Origin: IDS-8 sp964607425
GTDB lineage: Bacteria > Pseudomonadota > Gammaproteobacteria > Steroidobacterales > Woeseiaceae
Direction: 5' to 3'
DNA: 26,685 nt
NCBI GenBank assembly: GCA_964607425.1
Contig: CAZSKQ010000041.1
Span: 1 to 26,685 of the forward strand
Part shown: positions 1-7,693 of the stretch, piece by piece
Layout: every line of letters starts with the position of its first letter
How positions within the stretch are numbered: position 1 is the first letter of the stretch
The notes under the pieces: model-generated
Told to the model about the DNA's origin: nothing
Database searches by the model: none
The model's input: only the letters and a program-made list of their open reading frames with translations
Program-made: the position numbers and the translations under genes

Positions 1-66
1 CTTCAGCTCACAGATTTCCCGCACCTGTTCGTAGACTTCGGAGACGATGATCAAGTCGTCGGCGCC
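1..66 (-). pseudogene. Possible C-terminal remnant of an LLM-class flavin oxidoreductase (runs off left edge)
   Basis: The minus strand just downstream of the rdgC stop reads as 22 codons (GADDLIIVSEVYEQVREICE...) that closely match the C-terminal end of the complete luciferase-like oxidoreductase at 6586-7563 (GADELIVVSDVYEHAARL...). The DNA is also similar over the first ~45 nt. No in-frame ATG precedes it; upstream the frame lies inside rdgC. It could therefore be the tail of a lost gene copy, or the start of another gene initiating at TTG (54-52), with an AAAGGA about 15 nt upstream. Only the sequence left of this window can decide. Confidence 0.35.
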
Positions 67-76
67 GGGTCCTTTG

Positions 77-1006
77 CTATGCGCCGGCGGCCAAACGCTC
101 GGCCGGGATGAGTTCTTCTTCGTAGCCGCCCAGGGCCTGCCGCATGGCGTTCAGGAGCTGGCGCAGCGTGCCGGTGAGCAGTGCGAACTCGGCATCGAGA
201 CGCGCGAGCGGATCTTCGTCCGGCAAGTCCTCGGCGATGTCCGCGCCGACGAGCTTGAGCTTCGCGATGCCGCCTTTCTCGTCGAGCGTGCAGCGCAGGA
301 CGTTGTCGAACTCGATTTCGAGATGCGTCAGCCGCATGCCTTCGCTCACGTGCCGGCGCACGCCGGGATCGCCGAGGTCCAGGTCGGCGCAGCGGATCGA
401 GGCTTTTACATCGGCGGGATCGCACATCCGGCACTCGCGGCCGAGCGCGAAGCCGCGCGGCGCGTCGCCCAGGAAGACGCGCGTGAGCAGCTCGGCGAAC
501 GGCCGTTTAAAGGCCAGCGGTACGGCATCGACGGTGCCGAGCGGCGCGCGCAAGTGCTCGAGGAACTCCTCGGTTCGCGAATCGGAGAGCGTCTCGATCG
601 CCAGCAGTTGCTCCGAGGCGATCATAAAGCCGCGCGTTCGCTGCGATTTGAGCAGAGCTTTCGGCAGCAGTTCGTCGCGCGTCTGTGCCTTGAGCTTGCG
701 CTTCTCACGAGGCGAGGGATCGGACTCCATGCGCTGCCGCCAGTCTTCGATGCGCGCTTCGAGCGCATCGTCGATCGCGGCCGCGGGGAGCAGGCGCGTC
801 TGGCTGCGTAGCCGCAGGAGGTCCGCACCTTCGACGCGCCGCACGAGCAGCCCGTCCGGATCGCCGGTCGGGGGCTCGAAGCCGGTGCTGCGCTCGGAAA
901 ACGGACCGCAGGGGGTGAACGCGGCGCTCGCCAGCTGTTCCGACAAGGCCTGCTCCGACCCGGGCCAGGCGGTATTCAAGCGAAAGAAGCGGACGTTGCG
1001 AAACAT
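77..1006 (-). CDS. rdgC: Recombination-associated protein RdgC
   Basis: RdgC is a nucleoid-associated, ring-forming dsDNA-binding protein that modulates RecA-dependent recombination. The 309-residue product has the family N-terminus (MFRNVRFFRL) and the expected length (about 300 residues). It also carries the conserved central segments around KPRGFMIASEQLL-type and FRPFAELLTR-type sequence, seen here as RTRGFMIASEQLLAIET and KRPFAELLTRVFLG. The ATG at 1006 was chosen over an in-frame ATG six codons earlier because it matches the family start and has a GGGGGACCAGGA Shine-Dalgarno region directly upstream. The gene ends in TAG at 79-77. It lies downstream of, and in the opposite sense to, nothing obviously functionally linked; the 99-bp gap to the lipoprotein gene carries its own candidate promoter. 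Confidence 0.93.
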   Translation of the reverse strand: MFRNVRFFRLNTAWPGSEQALSEQLASAAFTPCGPFSERSTGFEPPTGDPDGLLVRRVEGADLLRLRSQTRLLPAAAIDDALEARIEDWRQRMESDPSPREKRKLKAQTRDELLPKALLKSQRTRGFMIASEQLLAIETLSDSRTEEFLEHLRAPLGTVDAVPLAFKRPFAELLTRVFLGDAPRGFALGRECRMCDPADVKASIRCADLDLGDPGVRRHVSEGMRLTHLEIEFDNVLRCTLDEKGGIAKLKLVGADIAEDLPDEDPLARLDAEFALLTGTLRQLLNAMRQALGGYEEELIPAERLAAGA

Positions 1007-1041
1007 TCCTGGTCCCCCGTGCACCCGGTAAAAGGGCGGGG

Positions 1042-1070
1042 AGTATCCGGTTTCAGTTCCGTAATGTCAC
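1042..1070 (-). promoter_or_regulatory. Candidate sigma-70 promoter of rdgC
   Basis: On the minus strand, GTGACA (1070-1065) is followed after 17 nt by GATACT (1047-1042). Transcription would begin near 1035, about 30 nt before the rdgC ATG. Each box matches four to five of six consensus bases; this is a motif match only. Confidence 0.4.
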
Positions 1071-1105
1071 TCTTGCAAACCGCAGGGAATGTTGCTCCAG
1101 CCCTG

Positions 1106-3910
1106 CTAAGGCTCCTCGCCGAGCTCCGGATCGCCGACGGGCTCCAGGATACCGCGGCCCTGCTGTGCGACTTTCGAATCGATGCCGCACAGTATCGCCG
1201 CACGGTTGTACATGTTGATCCGCGCGCGCTCGACGTTTGGCATCAGGTCGAAGATGTCGGCCGCGGAAGCGCGGGCTTTGTGCAGACACATGGCAATGCC
1301 GCAGGCGTTCAGCGGCGAAAAAGCATTGAGCTCGTGGTCGAACAGGTTCCGGTCGTGTAGCCGGCAGCAAAAGTCTACCGGGTCCAGGATCGGGTTCTCT
1401 GCGAACTCTACCTCCGGTTGTTCCACCGGCCGTCCCCCTCCGCAGTACCAGCCGTAATCCCAGGGCTCTTCCCAGCTCGGCAGGCAGATTGCTTCATTGC
1501 CCGAGTGTCCGGCCGAATCGCATTCAGCAAGTCTGCCCAGGTACTCACCCACACTCGTCCGGTAGGGGTGCCCTTCCTCGCCATCGGATTCCGGATACGC
1601 CACGCGGTTGTTTATGGGCACCCCCTGCTGCAGCATGTCGTCGTCGGTCCAGCGATGGTTCATGCTGAGCCACTCGGTATTCCGCGGCGGGGTTTCGCCT
1701 TCGGCTACCAGGCGGAAGTCGAGAAGAATTCCATCGGGCAAATCGCGGACCTGCTGCAACGAGAGCTCGATGCCCGTGACCGTCCCATCGTCCAGCACGT
1801 CGCTGAGATCGATGCGCAGCGGCGGGAATCCCACGGCCAACAGGCTGTCATTCAGGAGCAGCTGGGTTGCCTGGTCGCTCAGGGCTTCGGCGTAAGCCTG
1901 TATCGCCGCAGCCTGGTCCGGGTCCTCGATCGGTGCGCCTTCGAGCGTCACAGAGACGATGTCGATGAGCGTTTCCGTCAGATCCGGGTTCACGTCGAGC
2001 TGCAGCCGGTTGCGCCGCGTGTCGCTATGACCGAGCGTCCCGGACAGGGACTGGCTTATAAATGCTTCGAAGGCAACGGTGCCTTCGACTCCCGGAATTA
2101 TGCCCTCGCCGAGGTCAAGCGTGAGGGCGATCATGAGATCGCCAATTCCGAGCACGCTCTCGTCCCCGGTGCGGCCCGGCATCAATACCGGCGGTAGCCG
2201 GGGGATCACATTCAGGCGCACCCCGGGCAGGCCCAGCGCGTCTTCGAACACGAAACTGCCGCCGTACCACAGCGCCCACAAGCCGCTGTTGATCGTGTTG
2301 TCGTTGATCGCCCAGGTCAGGGGCTCGACGCTGGAGTCGAAACCGGCGGTTGCAATGGGCCGCACGATAGCGCCTTCGTCGACGCCGGGCGGAACGGCAG
2401 TGGAGGGAAAGAGTTGCGTGAAGGCGGACTGGGTCAATGCGTCCGCCGCGATCGATTGGTTGTCTATTCGCGCCAGCAAGTTGACGTCATAGCCATACCC
2501 CTCGCCGGTCAAATGGAGCGTTTGGACGAGCAACGGGTTGAGGAACTCCTCGTCAAGCTTCGGCAGGTAGCCGGCCACTTTGGCTTCGATCTTGTCGCTG
2601 ATATCGCTCGCAAATTGCTCCAGCAGCGACGACAAGAGCGAGTCCACGGTCGTATTGCCGGTGAGTGTCACCGAAGGGTTGGCGATTTCCAACGCGAGCG
2701 ACCCGGTGTGCATTTCTACCGTACCGTTGCTCGCGGTAGAGGTCGTATCGGCAAGCATATCCACGTCGAACAGCACGGATGCATTGAGCGATTGCTGCGT
2801 AAGCACGTTGCACAACACGCCGTAGGTACGAAGATGGACCACGATCGGTACGCGGACGCCTGACATCCTGACATGATGGCCGAGGCTATCCTGCCGAAGC
2901 ACGATGCCGTCGACCCTGGCGGCGGTCGTCGAGGCGCCGGGCGCACCAACTACCACGCGCGTGAGCCAATCGCCGCAAATCGGCCCGTCCTGCCTGAATA
3001 GCTCCAACCCCGCCGTCTCCGACGCGAGCTCTGAATTCAGGTTCAGCGCCAGGTAGCGTTCGACCAGTGTTCCGAGGTCGTCGAAATCGCTGCGATCCTG
3101 ATCGTCGATGGCTTCCTGTCCAAGGCGCAGGCCCTGGCCATTGGGGACGCGTGAGTCGGGATTGTCGGCTGTCGCCGGAGGAAGGTAGCGATCGCTGCGC
3201 AGGTAACTTTGCGAATGGCGCGCGGTATTGCCGCAGTCGTCGCTGGCGACGATCTGCACGGTGTTGAGCCCCCACCGGCCGGGCGGGACGGCATTAACCG
3301 GCCACGCCGCCGACTCCGGAGCCAGGGATTGCTCCACGCCGTTGACGGTTACGCTCGCGAGCGTGCCCACCGCTTCGCTGACTTCGCCTTCGATCGGGAC
3401 GTCGACGTCGCTGACAAGGATCGCGGCGCGCATCGGTGAATTGACGACGATCTCCGGCGGCGTGATGTCACTGCGCAGGACCAGTGTGACCGGCGCAATC
3501 GTCGAATCGCTGTCGGTTTGCCCGGTGTACTCGACGACCAGTTCGCTGATTCCTTCGCCGACAATCGACCATCCGCTTCCATCACGCTCGAGCAAGCCGG
3601 TGGAACCTTCGGACACGGTGATCGCGCTGTTGGGCAAAGCATTACCCGATCGGTCGCGGACGGTCACGTTGAGCGATAGCGCCTCGCCGGGATGAAAACA
3701 CGCGGATCCGGATGGTGGTTCACCCAGGCTCACGTCCCAGCTCGCCGCGAGCGACACCCCGGGGTTACCGCCGGAGTCGCCTCCCGGGTCGCCGCCGGAG
3801 TCGTCACCCGAGCCGCCCCCGGAGTCGCCACCCGAGCTCCCGCCGCAGCCGCCCAGCGACCACGCGATGACGACAAGTAACACCTGCAAGGCCCGTACCG
3901 CGCTGGACAT
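1106..3910 (-). CDS. Large lipoprotein with Ig-like segments and a C-terminal phospholipase A2-like domain
   Basis: The 934-residue product begins with a lipoprotein signal (hydrophobic residues 8-19, lipobox LGGC, Cys22), so it should be lipid-anchored to the envelope. A Gly/Ser/Asp linker follows (about residues 23-52), then Ig-like beta-rich segments including one starting near DITPPEIVVNSP (about residue 153). The middle contains an amphipathic stretch, INDNTINSGLWALWYGG (about 530-550), resembling signatures of BPI/LBP-type lipid-binding (TULIP) proteins; that assignment is tentative. The C-terminus has the secreted PLA2 pattern: a Ca-loop-like YGWYCGGG at 819-826, then DPVDFCCRLHD at 843-853 with His852/Asp853, and a later NRAAILC near 902-908. 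In PLA2s the equivalent of Asn902 is usually the Asp of the His-Asp dyad, so activity is uncertain. The ATG has a GGGGGA Shine-Dalgarno site seven nt upstream. The whole architecture is not one I recognise. Confidence 0.8.
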   Translation of the reverse strand: MSSAVRALQVLLVVIAWSLGGCGGSSGGDSGGGSGDDSGGDPGGDSGGNPGVSLAASWDVSLGEPPSGSACFHPGEALSLNVTVRDRSGNALPNSAITVSEGSTGLLERDGSGWSIVGEGISELVVEYTGQTDSDSTIAPVTLVLRSDITPPEIVVNSPMRAAILVSDVDVPIEGEVSEAVGTLASVTVNGVEQSLAPESAAWPVNAVPPGRWGLNTVQIVASDDCGNTARHSQSYLRSDRYLPPATADNPDSRVPNGQGLRLGQEAIDDQDRSDFDDLGTLVERYLALNLNSELASETAGLELFRQDGPICGDWLTRVVVGAPGASTTAARVDGIVLRQDSLGHHVRMSGVRVPIVVHLRTYGVLCNVLTQQSLNASVLFDVDMLADTTSTASNGTVEMHTGSLALEIANPSVTLTGNTTVDSLLSSLLEQFASDISDKIEAKVAGYLPKLDEEFLNPLLVQTLHLTGEGYGYDVNLLARIDNQSIAADALTQSAFTQLFPSTAVPPGVDEGAIVRPIATAGFDSSVEPLTWAINDNTINSGLWALWYGGSFVFEDALGLPGVRLNVIPRLPPVLMPGRTGDESVLGIGDLMIALTLDLGEGIIPGVEGTVAFEAFISQSLSGTLGHSDTRRNRLQLDVNPDLTETLIDIVSVTLEGAPIEDPDQAAAIQAYAEALSDQATQLLLNDSLLAVGFPPLRIDLSDVLDDGTVTGIELSLQQVRDLPDGILLDFRLVAEGETPPRNTEWLSMNHRWTDDDMLQQGVPINNRVAYPESDGEEGHPYRTSVGEYLGRLAECDSAGHSGNEAICLPSWEEPWDYGWYCGGGRPVEQPEVEFAENPILDPVDFCCRLHDRNLFDHELNAFSPLNACGIAMCLHKARASAADIFDLMPNVERARINMYNRAAILCGIDSKVAQQGRGILEPVGDPELGEEP
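3755..3844 (-). repeat. Gly/Ser/Asp low-complexity linker coding repeat
   Basis: Just after the lipidated Cys22 of the large lipoprotein, about 30 codons consist almost only of Gly, Ser, Asp and Pro in short GGDS/GGDP-like units. The DNA is correspondingly repetitive (repeated GGCGACTCCGG-like units). It probably acts as a flexible tether between the membrane anchor and the folded domains and could vary in length by slippage. Confidence 0.7.
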
Positions 3911-3956
3911 ATCGCGTCCCCCTTAGTTGTTTTTCTGTCGATGAGCTGGCTAAAAA

Positions 3957-4007
3957 TGAGTCCAGACTCAATTTTGGAGCATATTCTTTCGATTCGGGCG
4001 GTGTCAA
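3957..4007 (-). promoter_or_regulatory. Lipoprotein-gene promoter with palindromic operator at the start point
   Basis: On the minus strand a perfect TTGACA (4007-4002) is followed after 18 nt by TATGCT (3983-3978). The predicted start is near 3971. Exactly there lies TGAGTCCAGACTCA (3957-3970), two perfect 6-nt arms (TGAGTC/GACTCA) around a 2-nt centre. A repressor bound there would block initiation. The divergent TetR-family gene starting at 4264 is the natural candidate. Sequence match only. Confidence 0.5.
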
Positions 4008-4107
4008 TGCGCAGCGCGAGGAGGAAAGCCTGCGAGGACAAGGAATGAAACAAAATCAAATACGTGTGGTGCCGCTGGGAGGCCTTTCCTCTGGCTTTTG
4101 CACTGTA

Positions 4108-4145
4108 CATAAGTAGATATTTATGAGGCCAACACGATATATAAT
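4108..4145 (+). promoter_or_regulatory. Candidate promoter region of the TetR-family gene
   Basis: A perfect TATAAT lies at 4140-4145, with no convincing -35 at the usual distance. Upstream, TTGCAC (4098-4103) pairs after 17 nt with TTATGA (4121-4126) as an alternative. CATAA (4108-4112) and TTATG (4121-4125) are inverted arms with an 8-nt spacer and could be an autoregulatory site. The 353-bp gap 3911-4263 otherwise holds no gene that I can support. Confidence 0.3.
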
Positions 4146-4263
4146 GCCGTTGGTTTAGGCGTGGGGCGCCAGGGGCGAGGGCCGCGCGAGGTGGGACGGC
4201 TATCGGTCTGCGCTTTGCGGTGGAACAGCCCGGCAGCGCAGGGAACTCAGGAGAATCCGTAGG

Positions 4264-5085
4264 TTGATCAAGCAGTTGGGTTACATCGAGAGGAGCGCCA
4301 AGCTGCTGCGCGAAGCGCCCCCAAAGCGCAAATCCGTCCGCACCAAGGAACAGCTCAAGCTCGCCGCGGCGCGCGTGCTGGACCGGCTCGGCTACCACCC
4401 GGTGCGCATCGTCGACATCACGGAACGCGCCGGCGTCTCGGAGGCCGCCTTCTACACCTATTTCAAGGACAAGCGCGAGATCACGCTAACCGTATTGACG
4501 GACGTGCTGCATGTCCTCAGTAGTCTGCGTTACAGCGACTCCGAGGACAGCGGCTCGCCGTTTGACGCCATTCGTCGCGCCAGGCTGTTCTGGTTCCGCG
4601 CCCAGCGGGCAAACGCGGGACTCGTCCGTTGTATCCTGCAGTTCGGCGATCACGACGCCGAGTTCGCGCATCTCTGGCGAGCCAAGAATCGGGAGCTTCT
4701 GGAGAGGGTGGCGACCGAATTGATACAGCGCTATCCGGACAATGCCATCGACCCGGACATCTTGCTCCTGGCCGTGTATGCGCTTGCGGCCATGCAGGAC
4801 GAATTGATGCGCCTTATCGCTTCCGGAGACGATCCTGCATTCCTCGACCTGGTTGCAAGGCTGGCGCCTACCGACGAGCAGCTCGCCGAGATGGTCGCAG
4901 TCATCTGGCATCGAACCCTTTTCCCTGGATTGCCCATCGTCGATACGCTGAATGACACCGCCGCGGCACTCACGCTGCTGGACAACGTGTCCACCCGGTC
5001 TCCCATCGTAGCTACCGTGACGGACGAGCTCAGCTCGGGCCGCCGACGGGCTGCTCCGGGAAGCAGCGGCACGCGAGAGTCGTAA
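4264..5085 (+). CDS. TetR/AcrR-family transcriptional regulator
   Basis: The product of 273 residues has a TetR-type DNA-binding domain at about residues 24-75. Its helix-turn-helix reads VRIVDITERAGVSEAAFYTYF (given here in two parts: VRIVDITERAG, VSEAAFYTYF), with the family FYTYFKDK ending. The rest is a helical ligand/dimerisation domain with no recognisable specificity. Initiation is at TTG (4264) with AGGAG at 4249-4253; no in-frame ATG lies upstream of the HTH. It is divergent from the large lipoprotein gene and sits three nt upstream of the YkvI-like membrane protein gene, so it probably regulates one or both. The upstream lipoprotein promoter contains a suitable palindrome. The ligand is unknown. 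Confidence 0.85.
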   Translation: MIKQLGYIERSAKLLREAPPKRKSVRTKEQLKLAAARVLDRLGYHPVRIVDITERAGVSEAAFYTYFKDKREITLTVLTDVLHVLSSLRYSDSEDSGSPFDAIRRARLFWFRAQRANAGLVRCILQFGDHDAEFAHLWRAKNRELLERVATELIQRYPDNAIDPDILLLAVYALAAMQDELMRLIASGDDPAFLDLVARLAPTDEQLAEMVAVIWHRTLFPGLPIVDTLNDTAAALTLLDNVSTRSPIVATVTDELSSGRRRAAPGSSGTRES

Positions 5086-5088
5086 GCA

Positions 5089-6204
5089 TTGAACGCCTGG
5101 GTCAGGGTCTGGATCGTACCTGGCGGCGTTTTTCAATCGGTCATCGTCGGCGGCGGCTACGGTTCCGGCCGCGAAGTCGCGCAATGGCTCAGCGTCCACG
5201 GCGCGGCCGGCGGCCTGGCCGGCGCGTTGCTGATGGGGTTGTTCATGGGACTCGTGCTGGCCGCGACTTTCGATCTTGCGTACACCTTCGGCTTGCGCGA
5301 CTACCGCTCGTTCTTCCAGCGCCTCGTGGGCCCCGGATGGCTGCTTTACGAGGTGGTGCTGATCCTGGGGCTGATCCTTTTGCTGGCGGTGGCGAGCTCC
5401 GTCGCCGGCGAGATTCTGGCGGACAGCTTCGGTTGGCCGGTCAGTGTCGGGGTTGTGTTAATGCTGTTGATCGTTACCGTGCTTGCTTACTGCGGGCGCG
5501 AATGGGTTGCCTGGAGCCTGACCTTCGGCGGACTCGTCATGAGTGCGCTGCTGATAGCGTACGGCGTGCTGATCGTTCTGCAGTACGGCGACGCCATCGT
5601 GACGACATTCAGGGTCACAGCTTTTGTCCAGTCCGGCGACTGGAGCTGGGCAGGCAATGCCCTGCAGTTCGCCCTGTACAGCGTATTCGTCGGCCCGCTG
5701 CTGCTTTACTCCGCCGAACACATTGCGAGCCGGCGGCAGGCCTGGGGCGCCGGCCTGGTCGCCGGGCTGATGGGCGCGTTGCCGGCCGTCGTGTACCACG
5801 TTACGTTCATGGCCGAGTATCCGAGCGTGCTGCAGGAGTTGCTGCCGACGTGGTGGATGATCCAGCAGTCCGGAATTTCGATGTTGATGCCGATCTACGT
5901 GATCGTGCTGTTCGGCACGATCGCGCAGACCGGGGTTGGAGTGCTGCACGGCATAAATGAGCGCCTGGACGCCTGGTGGCAAGGCCGCCATGGACGCCAC
6001 CTGACCCCGGCCGCTCGCGGGACGGTGGCCGGCGCCTCGATTATCGCGAGCTTGCTCCTGGCAAAGCTCGGGATTGTTGCCCTGGTGGCGAAGGGATACG
6101 GATCCGTGGCCTGGGTGTCGCTCGGGATCTACGTCGTGCCGCTGCTCACGGTGGGGTTGTGGATGGTGAGCCGTAGCGAACGGCTACGGTACGACAGGGC
6201 GTGA
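5089..6204 (+). CDS. YkvI-type polytopic membrane protein (putative transporter)
   Basis: A 371-residue, very hydrophobic protein with about ten predicted membrane helices (first around residues 8-25, last around 341-361). Near the N-terminus it carries GGGYGSGREV, the hallmark of the uncharacterised YkvI membrane protein family, which belongs to the APC transporter superfamily; glycine-rich unwound first helices in that superfamily line the substrate site. Substrate is unknown. The TTG start at 5089 follows the TetR-family stop by three nt, and no ATG or GTG is available before the first helix, so the TTG is the most reasonable choice. The gene is almost certainly co-transcribed with the regulator, suggesting a ligand-responsive export or uptake unit. 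Confidence 0.8.
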   Translation: MNAWVRVWIVPGGVFQSVIVGGGYGSGREVAQWLSVHGAAGGLAGALLMGLFMGLVLAATFDLAYTFGLRDYRSFFQRLVGPGWLLYEVVLILGLILLLAVASSVAGEILADSFGWPVSVGVVLMLLIVTVLAYCGREWVAWSLTFGGLVMSALLIAYGVLIVLQYGDAIVTTFRVTAFVQSGDWSWAGNALQFALYSVFVGPLLLYSAEHIASRRQAWGAGLVAGLMGALPAVVYHVTFMAEYPSVLQELLPTWWMIQQSGISMLMPIYVIVLFGTIAQTGVGVLHGINERLDAWWQGRHGRHLTPAARGTVAGASIIASLLLAKLGIVALVAKGYGSVAWVSLGIYVVPLLTVGLWMVSRSERLRYDRA

Positions 6205-6232
6205 AACCGCCTCCCAGCGGCGGCTCACCCTT

Positions 6233-6258
6233 GCAAAGCGCGGCGAACATGGCTTTGC
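6233..6258. terminator. Hairpin between convergent genes (possible terminator)
   Basis: GCAAAGC (6233-6239) and GCTTTGC (6252-6258) are perfect inverted arms with a 12-nt loop, in the gap between two convergent genes. There is no T-tract on either side, so intrinsic termination is doubtful. Confidence 0.25.
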
Positions 6259-6270
6259 GTGACTTGCCGG

Positions 6271-6486
6271 CTACGGCTGCCTGTCGTTCCTGCGGCGTTT
6301 CGCCACGGCTTTCTTCTGCACGCGCCCCATCGCGGCTTCACCGACAATGAATCCCAGGAAGACGATGCAGGCCACCAGCGCCGTCTTCGCGACCTCCAGC
6401 ATGGAGACGCCCTGCAGCGACGCGACGGCAACAGCTATCGAGAGGCCGAACGCGAACACGATCGAGCGGTATGACAAATTGAACAT
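6271..6486 (-). CDS. Small two-helix membrane protein, unknown function
   Basis: A 71-residue product starting MFNLSYRSIVF, with two hydrophobic stretches (about residues 8-22 and 28-47) and a strongly basic C-terminal tail (QKKAVAKRRR). The topology suggests a small inner-membrane protein with its tail in the cytoplasm. I do not recognise a family. The open frame extends 29 codons further upstream, but that part looks non-coding; the ATG at 6486 directly precedes the hydrophobic segment. The Shine-Dalgarno match is weak. It lies downstream of the luciferase-like gene end, on the same strand (6586), so the order on the minus strand is oxidoreductase then this gene, with a 99-bp gap. Confidence 0.5.
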   Translation of the reverse strand: MFNLSYRSIVFAFGLSIAVAVASLQGVSMLEVAKTALVACIVFLGFIVGEAAMGRVQKKAVAKRRRNDRQP

Positions 6487-6585
6487 TGTTGTGCGATGCC
6501 CCAAGCATGGCGTGACCCCCCAAGGTCGCGCTCGCCGGCATTCTAGCCCGAGCATGCCCCGGGCGGGAAGCACCGTTGCGGCAGG

Positions 6586-7563
6586 TCAAACGCCGCTGAT
6601 GAGTTCGAAGGAGTGCAGCCGCGCGGCGTGCTCGTAAACGTCGGATACCACGATCAGCTCGTCGGCGCCGGTTTCCTCGACCAGGGCAGCGATACCGTCG
6701 CGGACCGTGTCCGGCGCTCCGACGATCGAGCGCGACAGCATCTGCGAGACCTGGGCCTTCTCCAGCGGGCTCCAGTAGCGCTCGATGTCGTCGATCGGCG
6801 GCTGGCTCAGGCCGCGCGTTTCGTTGCGCAACAGGTTGACGAACGACATCTGCTGAGTGGTCGCGAGGCGACGTGCTTCGTCGTCCGTATCGGCGGCGAT
6901 AATGTTTACGCCGATCATCGCGTACGGTTGGTCGAGCTGATCCGACGGCTTGAAGCGGCTGCGGTAGATTTCGAGCGCGCTCAGCAGCTGCTGCGGCGCG
7001 AAATGCGCGGCGAACGAGTAGGGCAGGCCGAGCTCGGCCGCGAGCGCCGCACCGAAGTGGCTCGAGCCGAGGATCCACAGCGGCACCCGGGTGCCCGCGC
7101 CGGGGACCGCCCGCACGGCCTGGCCGGGCTGAGCCGGCGCGAGCAGCGCCTGCAGCTCGAGCACGTCCTGTGGAAAGCTGTCGGCGGAAGCCGGCGAGCG
7201 CCGCAGTGCGCGCACCGTCAGCTGATCGGTGCCCGGAGCGCGGCCGAGTCCGAGGTCGATGCGGCCAGGGAACAGCGTTGCCAGGGTGCCGAACTGCTCG
7301 GCGATCACGAGGGGAGAGTGATTCGGCAGCATGATGCCGCCGGCGCCAACGCGGATCGACTTCGTGCCGGCCGCAATGTGCCCGATGACGACCGAGGTTG
7401 CCGCGCTCGCGATGCTCGGGATGTTGTGGTGCTCGGCAACCCAGAAGCGGCGATACCCCCAGTCTTCAGCGTGGGCGGCAAGCTCGCGCGCGTTGTCGAG
7501 CGCCGCACCTGCGTCCGTGTCCTCGGTGATGCGGACGAGATCGAGAATGGAAAGCGGTATCAT
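6586..7563 (-). CDS. LLM-class (luciferase-like) flavin-dependent oxidoreductase
   Basis: The 325-residue product has the bacterial-luciferase TIM-barrel features of the MsnO8/YhbW-type subgroup. These are an N-terminal MIPLSILDLVRI strand, the conserved WVAEHHN (about residues 41-47), RVGAGGIMLPNHSPLVIAEQ (about 71-90), and GRIDLGLGRAPGTD (about 100-113). It ends in the typical ADELIVVSDVYEHAARLHSF region. Such enzymes use reduced FMN or F420-like cofactors for monooxygenation; the substrate cannot be predicted. The ATG at 7563 matches the family start, though the Shine-Dalgarno is weak. It lies 113 bp downstream of ssrA on the same strand. A short segment at the left edge of the window resembles its last 22 codons. 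Confidence 0.9.
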   Translation of the reverse strand: MIPLSILDLVRITEDTDAGAALDNARELAAHAEDWGYRRFWVAEHHNIPSIASAATSVVIGHIAAGTKSIRVGAGGIMLPNHSPLVIAEQFGTLATLFPGRIDLGLGRAPGTDQLTVRALRRSPASADSFPQDVLELQALLAPAQPGQAVRAVPGAGTRVPLWILGSSHFGAALAAELGLPYSFAAHFAPQQLLSALEIYRSRFKPSDQLDQPYAMIGVNIIAADTDDEARRLATTQQMSFVNLLRNETRGLSQPPIDDIERYWSPLEKAQVSQMLSRSIVGAPDTVRDGIAALVEETGADELIVVSDVYEHAARLHSFELISGV

Positions 7564-7693
7564 CGTTCAGTCCGGGTGTTGCGCGACCGTAAGGTGAAAC
7601 CCCGGATGTATGGACAAGAGCCGCCAAATGCAAGCGCGCAAACCGGCCCCGACCTTCCGTGTCGAAGCCGCAAAATTGGTGGAGGCGGCGGGA

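Noticed and set aside
2414..2863. Plus-strand open frames across the lipoprotein gene
   Set aside because: They are shadows; the minus-strand frame has a signal peptide, lipobox, Shine-Dalgarno, promoter and domain motifs.
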